This document shows, piece after piece, positions 1 through 13,165 of a stretch of DNA of 64,000 nt. Position numbers and translations under genes: made by a program. The notes beneath the pieces are model-generated. The model was not told the origin of the DNA, made no database searches, and worked only from the letters and a program-made list of their open reading frames with translations. The DNA comes from Tubulanus polymorphus (lineage: Eukaryota; Nemertea; Palaeonemertea; Tubulaniformes; Tubulanidae). Position 1 is the first letter of the stretch. Each line of letters begins with the position of its first letter. The stretch is from positions 42,001 to 106,000 of the forward strand of contig NW_027437451.1 of NCBI RefSeq assembly GCF_964204645.1. The letters run 5' to 3'.

Positions 1-2830
1 ACCTATCTATTTGAAATCAGTTCAATACGCCTTAACCCATCTTTTCACGTTGAATCCATCATCTTCAGAACCAAAAGCAGCCAGAAAATTCTGATTCTTT
101 CAACCTATCTATTTGAAATCAGTTCAATTCGCCTAAACACATCATTTCAGATTGAATCAATCAACTTCAGTAGTATAATTAGTCAGAAAATTCTGAATCT
201 TTCAACCAATCTATTGAAAATCAGTTCAGTACACCCTAACCCATCAATTTAGATAGAATTCATCATTTTTAGGACCTAATTAATCAAGAAAAATCTGTTT
301 CTTTCATCCCATCTACTCGAAATCAGTTCAGTTTACCTTAAGCTATCATTTCAGATCGAGTCCATCATCTTCAGGAGCATAAATAGCCAGAAAATTCTTA
401 ATCTTTCCACCTATCTATTTGAAATCAGTTCAATACGCCTTAACCCACCTTTTCAGATTGAATCAATCAACTTCAGAAGTATAAGTAGTCAGAAAATTCT
501 GAATCTTTCAACCAATCTATTGAAAATCAGTTCAGTACACCCTAACCCAACAATTAAGATAGAATTCATCATCTTTAGGACCCTATTTTGCAAAAAAAAT
601 CTCTATCTTTCAGTCCATCTACTCGAAATCAGTTCAGTTTACCTTAACCTATCATTTCAGATCGAGTCCATCATCTTCAGGAGCATAAATAGCCAGAAAA
701 TTCTTAATCTTTCCACCTATCTATTTGAAATCAGTTCAATACGCCTTAACCCATCTTTTCAGATTGAGTCCATCATCTTCAGAACAAAGGGCAGCCAGAA
801 AATTCTGATTCTTTCAACCTATCTATTGAAAATCAGTTCAGTACACCCTAACCCATCAATTAAGATAGAATTCATCATCTTTAGGACCCTATTTTGCAAG
901 AAAAATTTGTATCTTTCAGTCCATCTACTCGAAATCAGTTCAGTTTACCTTAACCTATCATTTCAGATCGAGTCCATCATCTTCAGGCGCATAAATAGCC
1001 AGAAAATTCTGATTCTTTCCACCTATCTATTTGAAATCAGTTCAGTTCACCCTAACCCATCAATTAAGATAGAATTCGTCATCTTTAGGACCCTGTTTTC
1101 CAAGAAAAATCTGTATCTTTCAGTCCATCTACTCGAAATCAGTACAGTTTACCTTACCCTATCATTTCAGATCGAGTCCATCATCTTCAGGAGCATAAAT
1201 AGCCAGAAAATTCTTAATCTTTCCACCTATCTATTTGAAATCAGTTCAATACGCCTTAACCCATCTTTTCACGTTGAATCCATCATCTTCAGAACCAAAA
1301 GCAGCCAGAAAATTCTGATTCTTTCAACCTATCTATTTGAAATCAGTTCAATTCGCCTAAACACATCATTTCAGATTGAATCAATCAACTTCAGTAGTAT
1401 AATTAGTCAGAAAATTCTGAATCTTTCAACCAATCTATTGAAAATCAGTTCAGTACACCCTAACCCATCAATTTAGATAGAATTCATCATTTTTAGAACC
1501 TAATTAAGCAAGAAAAATCTGTTTCTTTCATCCTATCTACTCGAAATCAGTTCAGTTTACCTTAAGCTATCATTTCAGATCGAGTCCATCATCTTCAGGA
1601 GCATAAATAGCCAGAAAATTCTTAATCTTTCCACCTATCTATTTGAAATCAGTTCAATACGCCTTAACCCATCTTTTCAGATTGAATCAATCAACTTCAG
1701 AAGTATAAGTAGTCAGAAAATTCTGATTCTTTCAACCTATCTATTTGAAATCAGTTCAATTCGCCTAAACGCATCATTTCAGATTGAATCAATCAACTTC
1801 AGTAGTATAATTAGTCAGAAAATTCTGAATCTTTCAACCAATCTATTGAAAATCAGTTCAGTACACCCTAACCCAACAATTAAGATAGAATTCATCATCT
1901 TTAGGACCCTATTTTGCAAGAAAAATCTCTATCTTTCAGTCCATCTACTCGAAATCAGTTCAGTTTACCTTAACATATCATTTCAGATCGAGTCCATCAT
2001 CTTCAGGAGCATAAATAGCCAGAAAATTCTTAATCTTTCCACCTATCTATTTGAAATCAGTTCAATACGCCTTAACCCATCTTTTCAGATTGAGTCCATC
2101 ATCTTCAGAACAAAGGGCAGCCAGAAAATTCTGATTCTTTCAACCTATCTATTGAAAATCAGTTCAGTTCACCCTAACCCATCAATTAAGATAGAATTCA
2201 TCATCTTTAGGACCCTATTTTGCAAGAAAAATCTGTATCTTTCAGTCCATCTACTCGAAATCAGTTCAGTTTACCTTAACCTATCATTTCAGATCGAGTC
2301 CATCATCTTCAGGAGCATAAATAGCCAGAAAATTCTTAATCTTTCCACCTATCTATTTGAAATCAGTTCAATACGCCTTAACCCACCTTTTCAGATTGAA
2401 TCAATCAACTTCAGAAGTATAAGTAGTCAGAAAATTCTGAATCTTTCAACCAATCTATTGAAAATCAGTTCAGTACACCCTAACCCAACAATTAAGATAG
2501 AATTCATCATCTTTAGGACCCTATTTTGCAAGAAAAATCTCTATCTTTCAGTCCATCTACTCGAAATCAGTTCAGTTTACCTTAACCTATCATTTCAGAT
2601 CGAGTCCATCATCTTCAGGAGCATAAATAGCCAGAAAATTCTTAATCTTTCCACCTATCTATTTGAAATCAGTTCAATACGCCTTAACCCATCTTTTCAG
2701 ATTGAGTCCATCATCTTCAGAACAAAGGGCAGCCAGAAAATTCTGATTCTTTCAACCTATCTATTGAAAATCAGTTCAGTACACCCTAACCCATCAATTA
2801 AGATAGAATTCATCATCTTTAGGACCCTAT
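1..2830 (+). repeat. Copy 1 of a 2.8-kb block repeated at 6,121-8,950
   Basis: Bases 1-2,830 match 6,121-8,950 at an offset of 6,120 bp (60 x 102). Compared line by line at several places they are nearly identical; one visible difference is 'agtacagttt' at 1,141 against 'agttcagttt' at 7,261. They part at about 2,831, where the left copy has the TAG-bearing C monomer and the right copy has 'ctattatgcaag' and 'aattttgtat'. The first 1.7 kb also matches 3,265-4,890 at an offset of 3,264 bp (32 x 102), so this end of the array alternates 32- and 28-monomer spacings. Confidence 0.85.
511..816 (+). repeat. Exemplar 306-bp trimer: monomer types D, A and B
   Basis: Three consecutive intact monomers show the main types. 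511-612 is type D (frame begins TNLLK, contains HPNPTIKIEF and CKKNLYLS). 613-714 is type A (begins VHLLE, contains YLNLSFQIES and SINSQKILNLS). 715-816 is type B (begins TYLFE, contains RLNPSFQIES and TKGSQKILILS). 817-918 is the related type C (begins TYLLK, with PSIKIEF), and 409-510 is type E (INFRSISSQ). Types C and D carry GAATTC in 'gatagaattcatc'; types A, B and E carry 'cagaaaattct'. After a type ending KKNLYLS the next monomer almost always starts VHLLE; after ...NLS or ...ILS it starts TYLFE, TYLLK or TNLLK. The C/D-A-B order recurs through the array, with extra B, E or A copies inserted. Confidence 0.85.
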
Positions 2831-5800
2831 TTTGCAAGAAAAATTAGTATCTTTCAGTCCATCTACTCGAAATCAGTTCAGTTTACCTTAACCTATCATT
2901 TCAGATCGAGTCCATCATCTTCAGGAGCATAAATAGCCAGAAAATTCTTAATCTTTCCACCTATCTATTTGAAATCAGTTCAATACGCCTTAACCCATCT
3001 TTTCACGTTGAATCCATCATCTTCAGAACCAAAAGCAGCCAGAAAATTCTGATTCTTTCAACCTATCTATTTGAAATCAGTTCAGTTCACCCTAACCCAT
3101 CAATTAAGATAGAATTCATCATCTTTAGGACCCTATTTTGCAAGAAAAATCTGTATCTTTCAGTCCATCTACTCGAAATCCGTTCAGTTTACCTTAACCT
3201 ATCATTTCAGATCGAGTCCATCATCTTCAGGAGCATAAATAGCCAGAAAATTCTTAATCTTTCCACCTATCTATTTGAAATCAGTTCAATACGCCTTAAC
3301 CCATCTTTTCACGTTGAATCCATCATCTTCAGAACCAAAAGCAGCCAGAAAATTCTGATTCTTTCAACCTATCTATTTGAAATCAGTTCAATTCGCCTAA
3401 ACACATCATTTCAGATTGAATCAATCAACTTCAGTAGTATAATTAGTCAGAAAATTCTGAATCTTTCAACCAATCTATTGAAAATCAGTTCAGTACACCC
3501 TAACCCATCAATTTAGATAGAATTCATCATTTTTAGGACCTAATTAATCAAGAAAAATCTGTTTCTTTCATCCCATCTACTCGAAATCAGTTCAGTTTAC
3601 CTTAAGCTATCATTTCAGATCGAGTCCATCATCTTCAGGAGCATAAATAGCCAGAAAATTCTTAATCTTTCCACCTATCTATTTGAAATCAGTTCAATAC
3701 GCCTTAACCCACCTTTTCAGATTGAATCAATCAACTTCAGAAGTATAAGTAGTCAGAAAATTCTGAATCTTTCAACCAATCTATTGAAAATCAGTTCAGT
3801 ACACCCTAACCCAACAATTAAGATAGAATTCATCATCTTTAGGACCCTATTTTGCAAAAAAAATCTCTATCTTTCAGTCCATCTACTCGAAATCAGTTCA
3901 GTTTACCTTAACCTATCATTTCAGATCGAGTCCATCATCTTCAGGAGCATAAATAGCCAGAAAATTCTTAATCTTTCCACCTATCTATTTGAAATCAGTT
4001 CAATACGCCTTAACCCATCTTTTCAGATTGAGTCCATCATCTTCAGAACAAAGGGCAGCCAGAAAATTCTGATTCTTTCAACCTATCTATTGAAAATCAG
4101 TTCAGTACACCCTAACCCATCAATTAAGATAGAATTCATCATCTTTAGGACCCTATTTTGCAAGAAAAATTTGTATCTTTCAGTCCATCTACTCGAAATC
4201 AGTTCAGTTTACCTTAACCTATCATTTCAGATCGAGTCCATCATCTTCAGGCGCATAAATAGCCAGAAAATTCTGATTCTTTCCACCTATCTATTTGAAA
4301 TCAGTTCAGTTCACCCTAACCCATCAATTAAGATAGAATTCGTCATCTTTAGGACCCTGTTTTCCAAGAAAAATCTGTATCTTTCAGTCCATCTACTCGA
4401 AATCAGTTCAGTTTACCTTACCCTATCATTTCAGATCGAGTCCATCATCTTCAGGAGCATAAATAGCCAGAAAATTCTTAATCTTTCCACCTATCTATTT
4501 GAAATCAGTTCAATACGCCTTAACCCATCTTTTCACGTTGAATCCATCATCTTCAGAACCAAAAGCAGCCAGAAAATTCTGATTCTTTCAACCTATCTAT
4601 TTGAAATCAGTTCAATTCGCCTAAACACATCATTTCAGATTGAATCAATCAACTTCAGTAGTATAATTAGTCAGAAAATTCTGAATCTTTCAACCAATCT
4701 ATTGAAAATCAGTTCAGTACACCCTAACCCATCAATTTAGATAGAATTCATCATTTTTAGAACCTAATTAAGCAAGAAAAATCTGTTTCTTTCATCCTAT
4801 CTACTCGAAATCAGTTCAGTTTACCTTAAGCTATCATTTCAGATCGAGTCCATCATCTTCAGGAGCATAAATAGCCAGAAAATTCTTAATCTTTCCACTT
4901 ATCTATTTGAAATCAGTTCAATACGCCTTAACCCATCTTTTCAGATAGAATCCATCATCTTCAGAACCAAAAGCAGCCAGAAAATTCTGATTCTTTCCAC
5001 CTATCTATTTGAAATCAGTTCAGTACACCCCAACCCATCGATTAAGATAGAATTCGTCATCTTTAGGACCCTATTTTGCAAGAAAAATCTGTATCTTTTA
5101 GTCCATCTACTCGAAATCAGTTCAGTTTACCTTAACCTATCATTTCAGATCGAGTCCATCATCTTCAGGAGCATAAATAGCCAGAAAATTCTTAATCTTT
5201 CCACCTATCTATTTGAAATCAGTTCAATACGCCTTAACCCACCTTTTCAGATTGAATCAATCAACTTCAGAAGTATAAGTAGTCAGAAAATTCTGAATCT
5301 TTCAACCAATCTATTGAAAATCAGTTCAGTACACCCTAACCCAACAATTAAGATAGAATTCATCATCTTTAGGACCCTATTTTGCAAGAAAAATCTCTAT
5401 CTTTCAGTCCATCTACTCGAAATCAGTTCAGTTTACCTTAACCTATCATTTCAGATCGAGTCCATCATCTTCAGGAGCATAAATAGCCAGAAAATTCTTA
5501 ATCTTTCCACCTATCTATTTGAAATCAGTTCAATACGCCTTAACCCATCTTTTCAGATTGAGTCCATCATCTTCAGAACAAAGGGCAGCCAGAAAATTCT
5601 GATTCTTTCAACCTATCTATTGAAAATCAGTTCAGTACACCCTAACCCATCAATTAAGATAGAATTCATCATCTTTAGGACCCTATTTTGCAAGAAAAAT
5701 TAGTATCTTTCAGTCCATCTACTCGAAATCAGTTCAGTTTACCTTAACCTATCATTTCAGATCGAGTCCATCATCTTCAGGAGCATAAATAGCCAGAAAA

Positions 5801-7751
5801 TTCTTAATCTTTCCACCTATCTATTTGAAATCAGTTCAATACGCCTTAACCCATCTTTTCACGTTGAATCCATCATCTTCAGAACCAAAAGCAGCCAGAA
5901 AATTCTGATTCTTTCAACCTATCTATTTGAAATCAGTTCAGTTCACCCTAACCCATCAATTAAGATAGAATTCATCATCTTTAGGACCCTATTTTGCAAG
6001 AAAAATCTGTATCTTTCAGTCCATCTACTCGAAATCCGTTCAGTTTACCTTAACCTATCATTTCAGATCGAGTCCATCATCTTCAGGAGCATAAATAGCC
6101 AGAAAATTCTTAATCTTTCCACCTATCTATTTGAAATCAGTTCAATACGCCTTAACCCATCTTTTCACGTTGAATCCATCATCTTCAGAACCAAAAGCAG
6201 CCAGAAAATTCTGATTCTTTCAACCTATCTATTTGAAATCAGTTCAATTCGCCTAAACACATCATTTCAGATTGAATCAATCAACTTCAGTAGTATAATT
6301 AGTCAGAAAATTCTGAATCTTTCAACCAATCTATTGAAAATCAGTTCAGTACACCCTAACCCATCAATTTAGATAGAATTCATCATTTTTAGGACCTAAT
6401 TAATCAAGAAAAATCTGTTTCTTTCATCCCATCTACTCGAAATCAGTTCAGTTTACCTTAAGCTATCATTTCAGATCGAGTCCATCATCTTCAGGAGCAT
6501 AAATAGCCAGAAAATTCTTAATCTTTCCACCTATCTATTTGAAATCAGTTCAATACGCCTTAACCCACCTTTTCAGATTGAATCAATCAACTTCAGAAGT
6601 ATAAGTAGTCAGAAAATTCTGAATCTTTCAACCAATCTATTGAAAATCAGTTCAGTACACCCTAACCCAACAATTAAGATAGAATTCATCATCTTTAGGA
6701 CCCTATTTTGCAAAAAAAATCTCTATCTTTCAGTCCATCTACTCGAAATCAGTTCAGTTTACCTTAACCTATCATTTCAGATCGAGTCCATCATCTTCAG
6801 GAGCATAAATAGCCAGAAAATTCTTAATCTTTCCACCTATCTATTTGAAATCAGTTCAATACGCCTTAACCCATCTTTTCAGATTGAGTCCATCATCTTC
6901 AGAACAAAGGGCAGCCAGAAAATTCTGATTCTTTCAACCTATCTATTGAAAATCAGTTCAGTACACCCTAACCCATCAATTAAGATAGAATTCATCATCT
7001 TTAGGACCCTATTTTGCAAGAAAAATTTGTATCTTTCAGTCCATCTACTCGAAATCAGTTCAGTTTACCTTAACCTATCATTTCAGATCGAGTCCATCAT
7101 CTTCAGGCGCATAAATAGCCAGAAAATTCTGATTCTTTCCACCTATCTATTTGAAATCAGTTCAGTTCACCCTAACCCATCAATTAAGATAGAATTCGTC
7201 ATCTTTAGGACCCTGTTTTCCAAGAAAAATCTGTATCTTTCAGTCCATCTACTCGAAATCAGTTCAGTTTACCTTACCCTATCATTTCAGATCGAGTCCA
7301 TCATCTTCAGGAGCATAAATAGCCAGAAAATTCTTAATCTTTCCACCTATCTATTTGAAATCAGTTCAATACGCCTTAACCCATCTTTTCACGTTGAATC
7401 CATCATCTTCAGAACCAAAAGCAGCCAGAAAATTCTGATTCTTTCAACCTATCTATTTGAAATCAGTTCAATTCGCCTAAACACATCATTTCAGATTGAA
7501 TCAATCAACTTCAGTAGTATAATTAGTCAGAAAATTCTGAATCTTTCAACCAATCTATTGAAAATCAGTTCAGTACACCCTAACCCATCAATTTAGATAG
7601 AATTCATCATTTTTAGAACCTAATTAAGCAAGAAAAATCTGTTTCTTTCATCCTATCTACTCGAAATCAGTTCAGTTTACCTTAAGCTATCATTTCAGAT
7701 CGAGTCCATCATCTTCAGGAGCATAAATAGCCAGAAAATTCTTAATCTTTC
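2243..7751 (+). repeat. Higher-order repeat, 28-monomer (2,856-bp) offset, two copies
   Basis: About 2,243-4,895 matches about 5,099-7,751 at an offset of exactly 2,856 bp (28 x 102). Shared private variants include 'gaaatccgttcag' at 3,177 and 6,033, the TAG stop in 'aaaaattagtat' at 2,845 and 5,701, 'tttgcaaaaaaaatctc' at 3,852 and 6,708, and 'ttttccaag' in the C monomers. About two monomers between the copies (near 4,900-5,100) do not match, and contain a B monomer with 'cagatagaatcc' and a C monomer with 'cccatcgattaag'. Confidence 0.85.
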
Positions 7752-8950
7752 CACCTATCTATTTGAAATCAGTTCAATACGCCTTAACCCATCTTTTCAG
7801 ATTGAATCAATCAACTTCAGAAGTATAAGTAGTCAGAAAATTCTGATTCTTTCAACCTATCTATTTGAAATCAGTTCAATTCGCCTAAACGCATCATTTC
7901 AGATTGAATCAATCAACTTCAGTAGTATAATTAGTCAGAAAATTCTGAATCTTTCAACCAATCTATTGAAAATCAGTTCAGTACACCCTAACCCAACAAT
8001 TAAGATAGAATTCATCATCTTTAGGACCCTATTTTGCAAGAAAAATCTCTATCTTTCAGTCCATCTACTCGAAATCAGTTCAGTTTACCTTAACATATCA
8101 TTTCAGATCGAGTCCATCATCTTCAGGAGCATAAATAGCCAGAAAATTCTTAATCTTTCCACCTATCTATTTGAAATCAGTTCAATACGCCTTAACCCAT
8201 CTTTTCAGATTGAGTCCATCATCTTCAGAACAAAGGGCAGCCAGAAAATTCTGATTCTTTCAACCTATCTATTGAAAATCAGTTCAGTTCACCCTAACCC
8301 ATCAATTAAGATAGAATTCATCATCTTTAGGACCCTATTTTGCAAGAAAAATCTGTATCTTTCAGTCCATCTACTCGAAATCAGTTCAGTTTACCTTAAC
8401 CTATCATTTCAGATCGAGTCCATCATCTTCAGGAGCATAAATAGCCAGAAAATTCTTAATCTTTCCACCTATCTATTTGAAATCAGTTCAATACGCCTTA
8501 ACCCACCTTTTCAGATTGAATCAATCAACTTCAGAAGTATAAGTAGTCAGAAAATTCTGAATCTTTCAACCAATCTATTGAAAATCAGTTCAGTACACCC
8601 TAACCCAACAATTAAGATAGAATTCATCATCTTTAGGACCCTATTTTGCAAGAAAAATCTCTATCTTTCAGTCCATCTACTCGAAATCAGTTCAGTTTAC
8701 CTTAACCTATCATTTCAGATCGAGTCCATCATCTTCAGGAGCATAAATAGCCAGAAAATTCTTAATCTTTCCACCTATCTATTTGAAATCAGTTCAATAC
8801 GCCTTAACCCATCTTTTCAGATTGAGTCCATCATCTTCAGAACAAAGGGCAGCCAGAAAATTCTGATTCTTTCAACCTATCTATTGAAAATCAGTTCAGT
8901 ACACCCTAACCCATCAATTAAGATAGAATTCATCATCTTTAGGACCCTAT
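6121..8950 (+). repeat. Copy 2 of the 2.8-kb block at 1-2,830
   Basis: Right-hand partner of 1-2,830. Beyond 8,950 the array continues in a different monomer order, without the TAG allele that ends the open frame at 2,847 in copy 1. The open frame here therefore runs on to 9,534 (522 codons counted from the TTG at 7,966) instead of stopping after 333. Confidence 0.85.
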
Positions 8951-11594
8951 TATGCAAGAAAATTTTGTATCTTTCAGTCCATCTACTCGAAATCAGTTCA
9001 GTTTACCTTAACCTATCATTTCAGATCGAGTCCATCATCTTCAGGCGCATAAATAGCCAGAAAATTCTGATTCTTTCCACCTATCTATTTGAAATCAGTT
9101 CAGTTCACCCTAACCCATCAATTAAGATAGAATTCGTCATCTTTAGGACCCTATTTTGCAAGAAAAATCTGTATCTTTCAGTCCATCTACTCGAAATCAG
9201 TTCAGTTTACCTTACCCTATCATTTCAGATCGAGTCCATCATCTTCAGGAGCATAAATAGCCAGAAAATTCTTAATCTTTCCACCTATCTATTTGAAATC
9301 AGTTCAACACGCCTTAACCCATCTTTTCACGTTGAATCCATCATCTTCAGAACCAAAAGCAGCCAGAAAATTCTGATTCTTTCAACCTATCTATTTGAAA
9401 TCAGTTCAATTCGCCTAAACACATCATTTCAGATTGAATCAATCAACTTCAGTAGTATAATTAGTCAGAAAATTCTGAATCTTTCAACCAATCTATTGAA
9501 AATCAGTTCAGTACACCCTAACCCATCAATTTAGATAGAATTCATCATTTTTAGAACCTAATTAAGCAAGAAAAATCTGTTTCTTTCATCCTATCTACTC
9601 GAAATCAGTTCAGTTTACCTTAAGCTATCATTTCAGATCGAGTCCATCATCTTCAGGAGCATAAATAGCCAGAAAATTCTTAATCTTTCCACTTATCTAT
9701 TTGAAATCAGTTCAATACGCCTTAACCCATCTTTTCAGATTGAATCAATCAACTTCAGAAGTATAAGTAGTCAGAAAATTCTGATTCTTTCAACCTATCT
9801 ATTTGAAATCAGTTCAATTCGCCTAAACGCATCATTTCAGATTGAATCAATCAACTTCAGTAGTATAATTAGTCAGAAAATTCTGAATCTTTCAACCAAT
9901 CTATTGAAAATCAGTTCAGTACACCATAACCCAACAATTAAGATAGAATTCATCATCTTTAGGACCCTATTTTGCAAGAAAAATCTCTATCTTTCAGTCC
10001 ATCTACTCGAAATCAGTTCAGTTTACCTTAACCTATCATTTCAGATCGAGTCCATCATCTTCAGGAGCATAAATAGCCAGAAAATTCTTAATCTTTCCAC
10101 CTATCTATTTGAAATCAGTTCAATACGCCTTAACCCATCTTTTCAGATTGAGTCCATCATCTTCAGAACAAAGGGCAGCCAGAAAATTCTGATTCTTTCA
10201 ACCTATCTATTGAAAATCAGTTCAGTACACCCTAACCCATCAATTAAGATAGAATTCATCATCTTTAGGACCCTATTTTGCAAGAAAAATTAGTATCTTT
10301 CAGTCCATCTACTCGAAATCAGTTCAGTTTACCTTAACCTATCATTTCAGATCGAGTCCATCATCTTCAGGAGCATAAATAGCCAGAAAATTCTTAATCT
10401 TTCCACCTATCTATTTGAAATCAGTTCAATACGCCTTAACCCATCTTTTCACGTTGAATCCATCATCTTCAGAACCAAAAGCAGCCAGAAAATTCTGATT
10501 CTTTCAACCTATCTATTTGAAATCAGTTCAATTCGCCTAAACACATCATTTCAGATTGAATCAATCAACTTCAGTAGTATAATTAGTCAGAAAATTCTGA
10601 ATCTTTCAACCAATCTATTGAAAATCAGTTCAGTACACCCTAACCCATCAATTTAGATAGAATTCATCATTTTTAGGACCTAATTAATCAAGAAAAATCT
10701 GTTTCTTTCATCCCATCTACTCGAAATCAGTTCAGTTTACCTTAAGCTATCATTTCAGATCGAGTCCATCATCTTCAGGAGCATAAATAGCCAGAAAATT
10801 CTTAATCTTTCCACCTATCTATTTGAAATCAGTTCAATACGCCTTAACCCACCTTTTCAGATTGAATCAATCAACTTCAGAAGTATAAGTAGTCAGAAAA
10901 TTCTGAATCTTTCAACCAATCTATTGAAAATCAGTTCAGTACACCCTAACCCAACAATTAAGATAGAATTCATCATCTTTAGGACCCTATTTTGCAAAAA
11001 AAATCTCTATCTTTCAGTCCATCTACTCGAAATCAGTTCAGTTTACCTTAACCTATCATTTCAGATCGAGTCCATCATCTTCAGGAGCATAAATAGCCAG
11101 AAAATTCTTAATCTTTCCACCTATCTATTTGAAATCAGTTCAATACGCCTTAACCCATCTTTTCAGATTGAGTCCATCATCTTCAGGAGCATAAATAGCC
11201 AGAAAATTCTTAATCTTTCCACCTATCTATTTGAAATCAGTTCAATACGCCTTAACCCATCTTTTCAGATTGAGTCCATCATCTTCAGAACCAAAGGCAG
11301 CAAGAAAATTCTGATTCTTTCAACCTATCTATTTGAAATCAGTTCAGTTCACCCTAACCCATCAATTAAGATAGAATTCGTCATCTTTAGGACCCTATTT
11401 TGCAAGAAAAATCTGTATCTTTCAGTCCATCTACTCGAAATCAGTTCAGTTTACCTTAACCTATCATTTCAGATCGAGTCCATCATCTTCAGGAGCATAA
11501 ATAGCCAGAAAATTCTTAATCTTTCCTCCTATCAATTTGAAATCAGTTCAATACGCCTTAACCCATCTTTTCAGATTGAGTCCATCATCTTCAG

Positions 11595-12510
11595 AACCAA
11601 AGGCAGCCAGAAAATTCTGATTCTTTCAACCTATCTATTTGAAATCAGTTCAGTACACCCTAACCCATCATTTAAGATAGAATTCATCATCTTTAGGACC
11701 ATATTTTGCAAGAAAAATCTGTATCTTTCAGTCCATCTACTCGAAATCAGTTCAGTTTACCTTAACCTATCATTTCAGATCGAGTCCATCATCTTCAGGA
11801 GCATTAGTACCCAGAAAATTCAGAATCTTTCCACCTATCTATTTGAAATCAGTTCAATACGCCTTAACCCATCTTTTCAGATAGAATCCATCATCTTCAG
11901 AACCAAAAGCAGCCAGAAAATTCTGATTCTTTCCACCTATCTATTTGAAATCAGTTCAGTACACCCTAACCCATCAATTAAGATAGAATTCGTCATCTTT
12001 AGGACCATATTTTGCAAGAAAAATCTGTATCTTTTAGTCCATCTACTCGAAATCAGTTCAGTTTACCTTAACCTATCATTTCAGATCGAGTCCATCATCT
12101 TCAGGAGCATAAATAGCCAGAAAATTCTTAATCTTTCCACCTATCTATTTGAAATCAGTTCAATACGCCTTAACCCATCTTTTCAGATTGAGTCCATCAT
12201 CTTCAGAACCAAAGGCAGCAAGAAAATTCTGATTCTGTCAACCTATCTATTTGAAATCAGTTCAGTACACCCCAACCCATCGATTAAGATTGAATTCATC
12301 ATCTTTAGTACCCTATTTTGCAAGAAAAATCTGTATCTTTCAGTCCATCTACTCGAAATCAGTTCAGTTTACCCTTAACCTATCATTTCAGATCGAGTCC
12401 ATCATCTTCAGGAGCATAAATAGCCAGAAAATTCTTAATCTTTCCACCTATCTATTTGAAATCAGTTCAATACGCCTTAACCCATCTTTTCAGATTGAGT
12501 CCATCATCTT
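11595..12510 (+). repeat. Segment shared with 41,796-42,711, 30.2 kb away
   Basis: The monomer series with 'ccatcatttaagatag', 'accatattttgcaag', 'cattagtacccag', 'cagatagaatcc' and 'cccatcgattaagattg' also occurs at 41,796-42,711, an offset of 30,201 bp. Both copies end in the same +1 C frameshift (12,372-12,374 and 42,573-42,575). The right copy differs by a few substitutions, for example 'cttagccc' for 'cttaaccc' at 42,671. Confidence 0.8.
12372..12374 (+). other. +1 C insertion in an A monomer (first of two)
   Basis: 'gtttacccttaacc' replaces the usual 'gtttaccttaacc'. It moves the monomer frame from position class 1 to class 2 (modulo 3) and ends the preceding open frame at TAA 12,376-12,378. 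Confidence 0.95.
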
Positions 12511-13165
12511 CAGAACAAAGGGCAGCCAGAAAATTCTGATTCTTTCAACCTATCTATTGAAAATCAGTTCAGTACACCCTAACCCATCAATTAAGATAGA
12601 ATTCATCATCTTTAGGACCCTATTTTGCAAGAAAAATTTGTATCTTTCAGTCCATCTACTCGAAATCAGTTCAGTTTACCTTAACCTATCATTTCAGATC
12701 GAGTCCATCATCTTCAGGCGCATAAATAGCCAGAAAATTCTGATTCTTTCCACCTATCTATTTGAAATCAGTTCAGTTCACCCTAACCCATCAATTAAGA
12801 TAGAATTCGTCATCTTTAGGACCCTATTTTCCAAGAAAAATCTGTATCTTTCAGTCCATCTACTCGAAATCAGTTCAGTTTACCTTACCCTATCATTTCA
12901 GATCGAGTCCATCATCTTCAGGAGCATAAATAGCCAGAAAATTCTTAATCTTTCCACCTATCTATTTGAAATCAGTTCAATACGCCTTAACCCATCTTTT
13001 CACGTTGAATCCATCATCTTCAGAACCAAAAGCAGCCAGAAAATTCTGATTCTTTCAACCTATCTATTTGAAATCAGTTCAATTCGCCTAAACACATCAT
13101 TTCAGATTGAATCAATCAACTTCAGTAGTATAATTAGTCAGAAAATTCTGAATCTTTCAACCAAT

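Noticed and set aside
1-102. Internal three-fold substructure of the monomer (gaatc-nn-tca recurring)
   Set aside because: Spacings of about 39, 39 and 23 bp are unequal and the matches are short, so an origin from a smaller unit cannot be supported.
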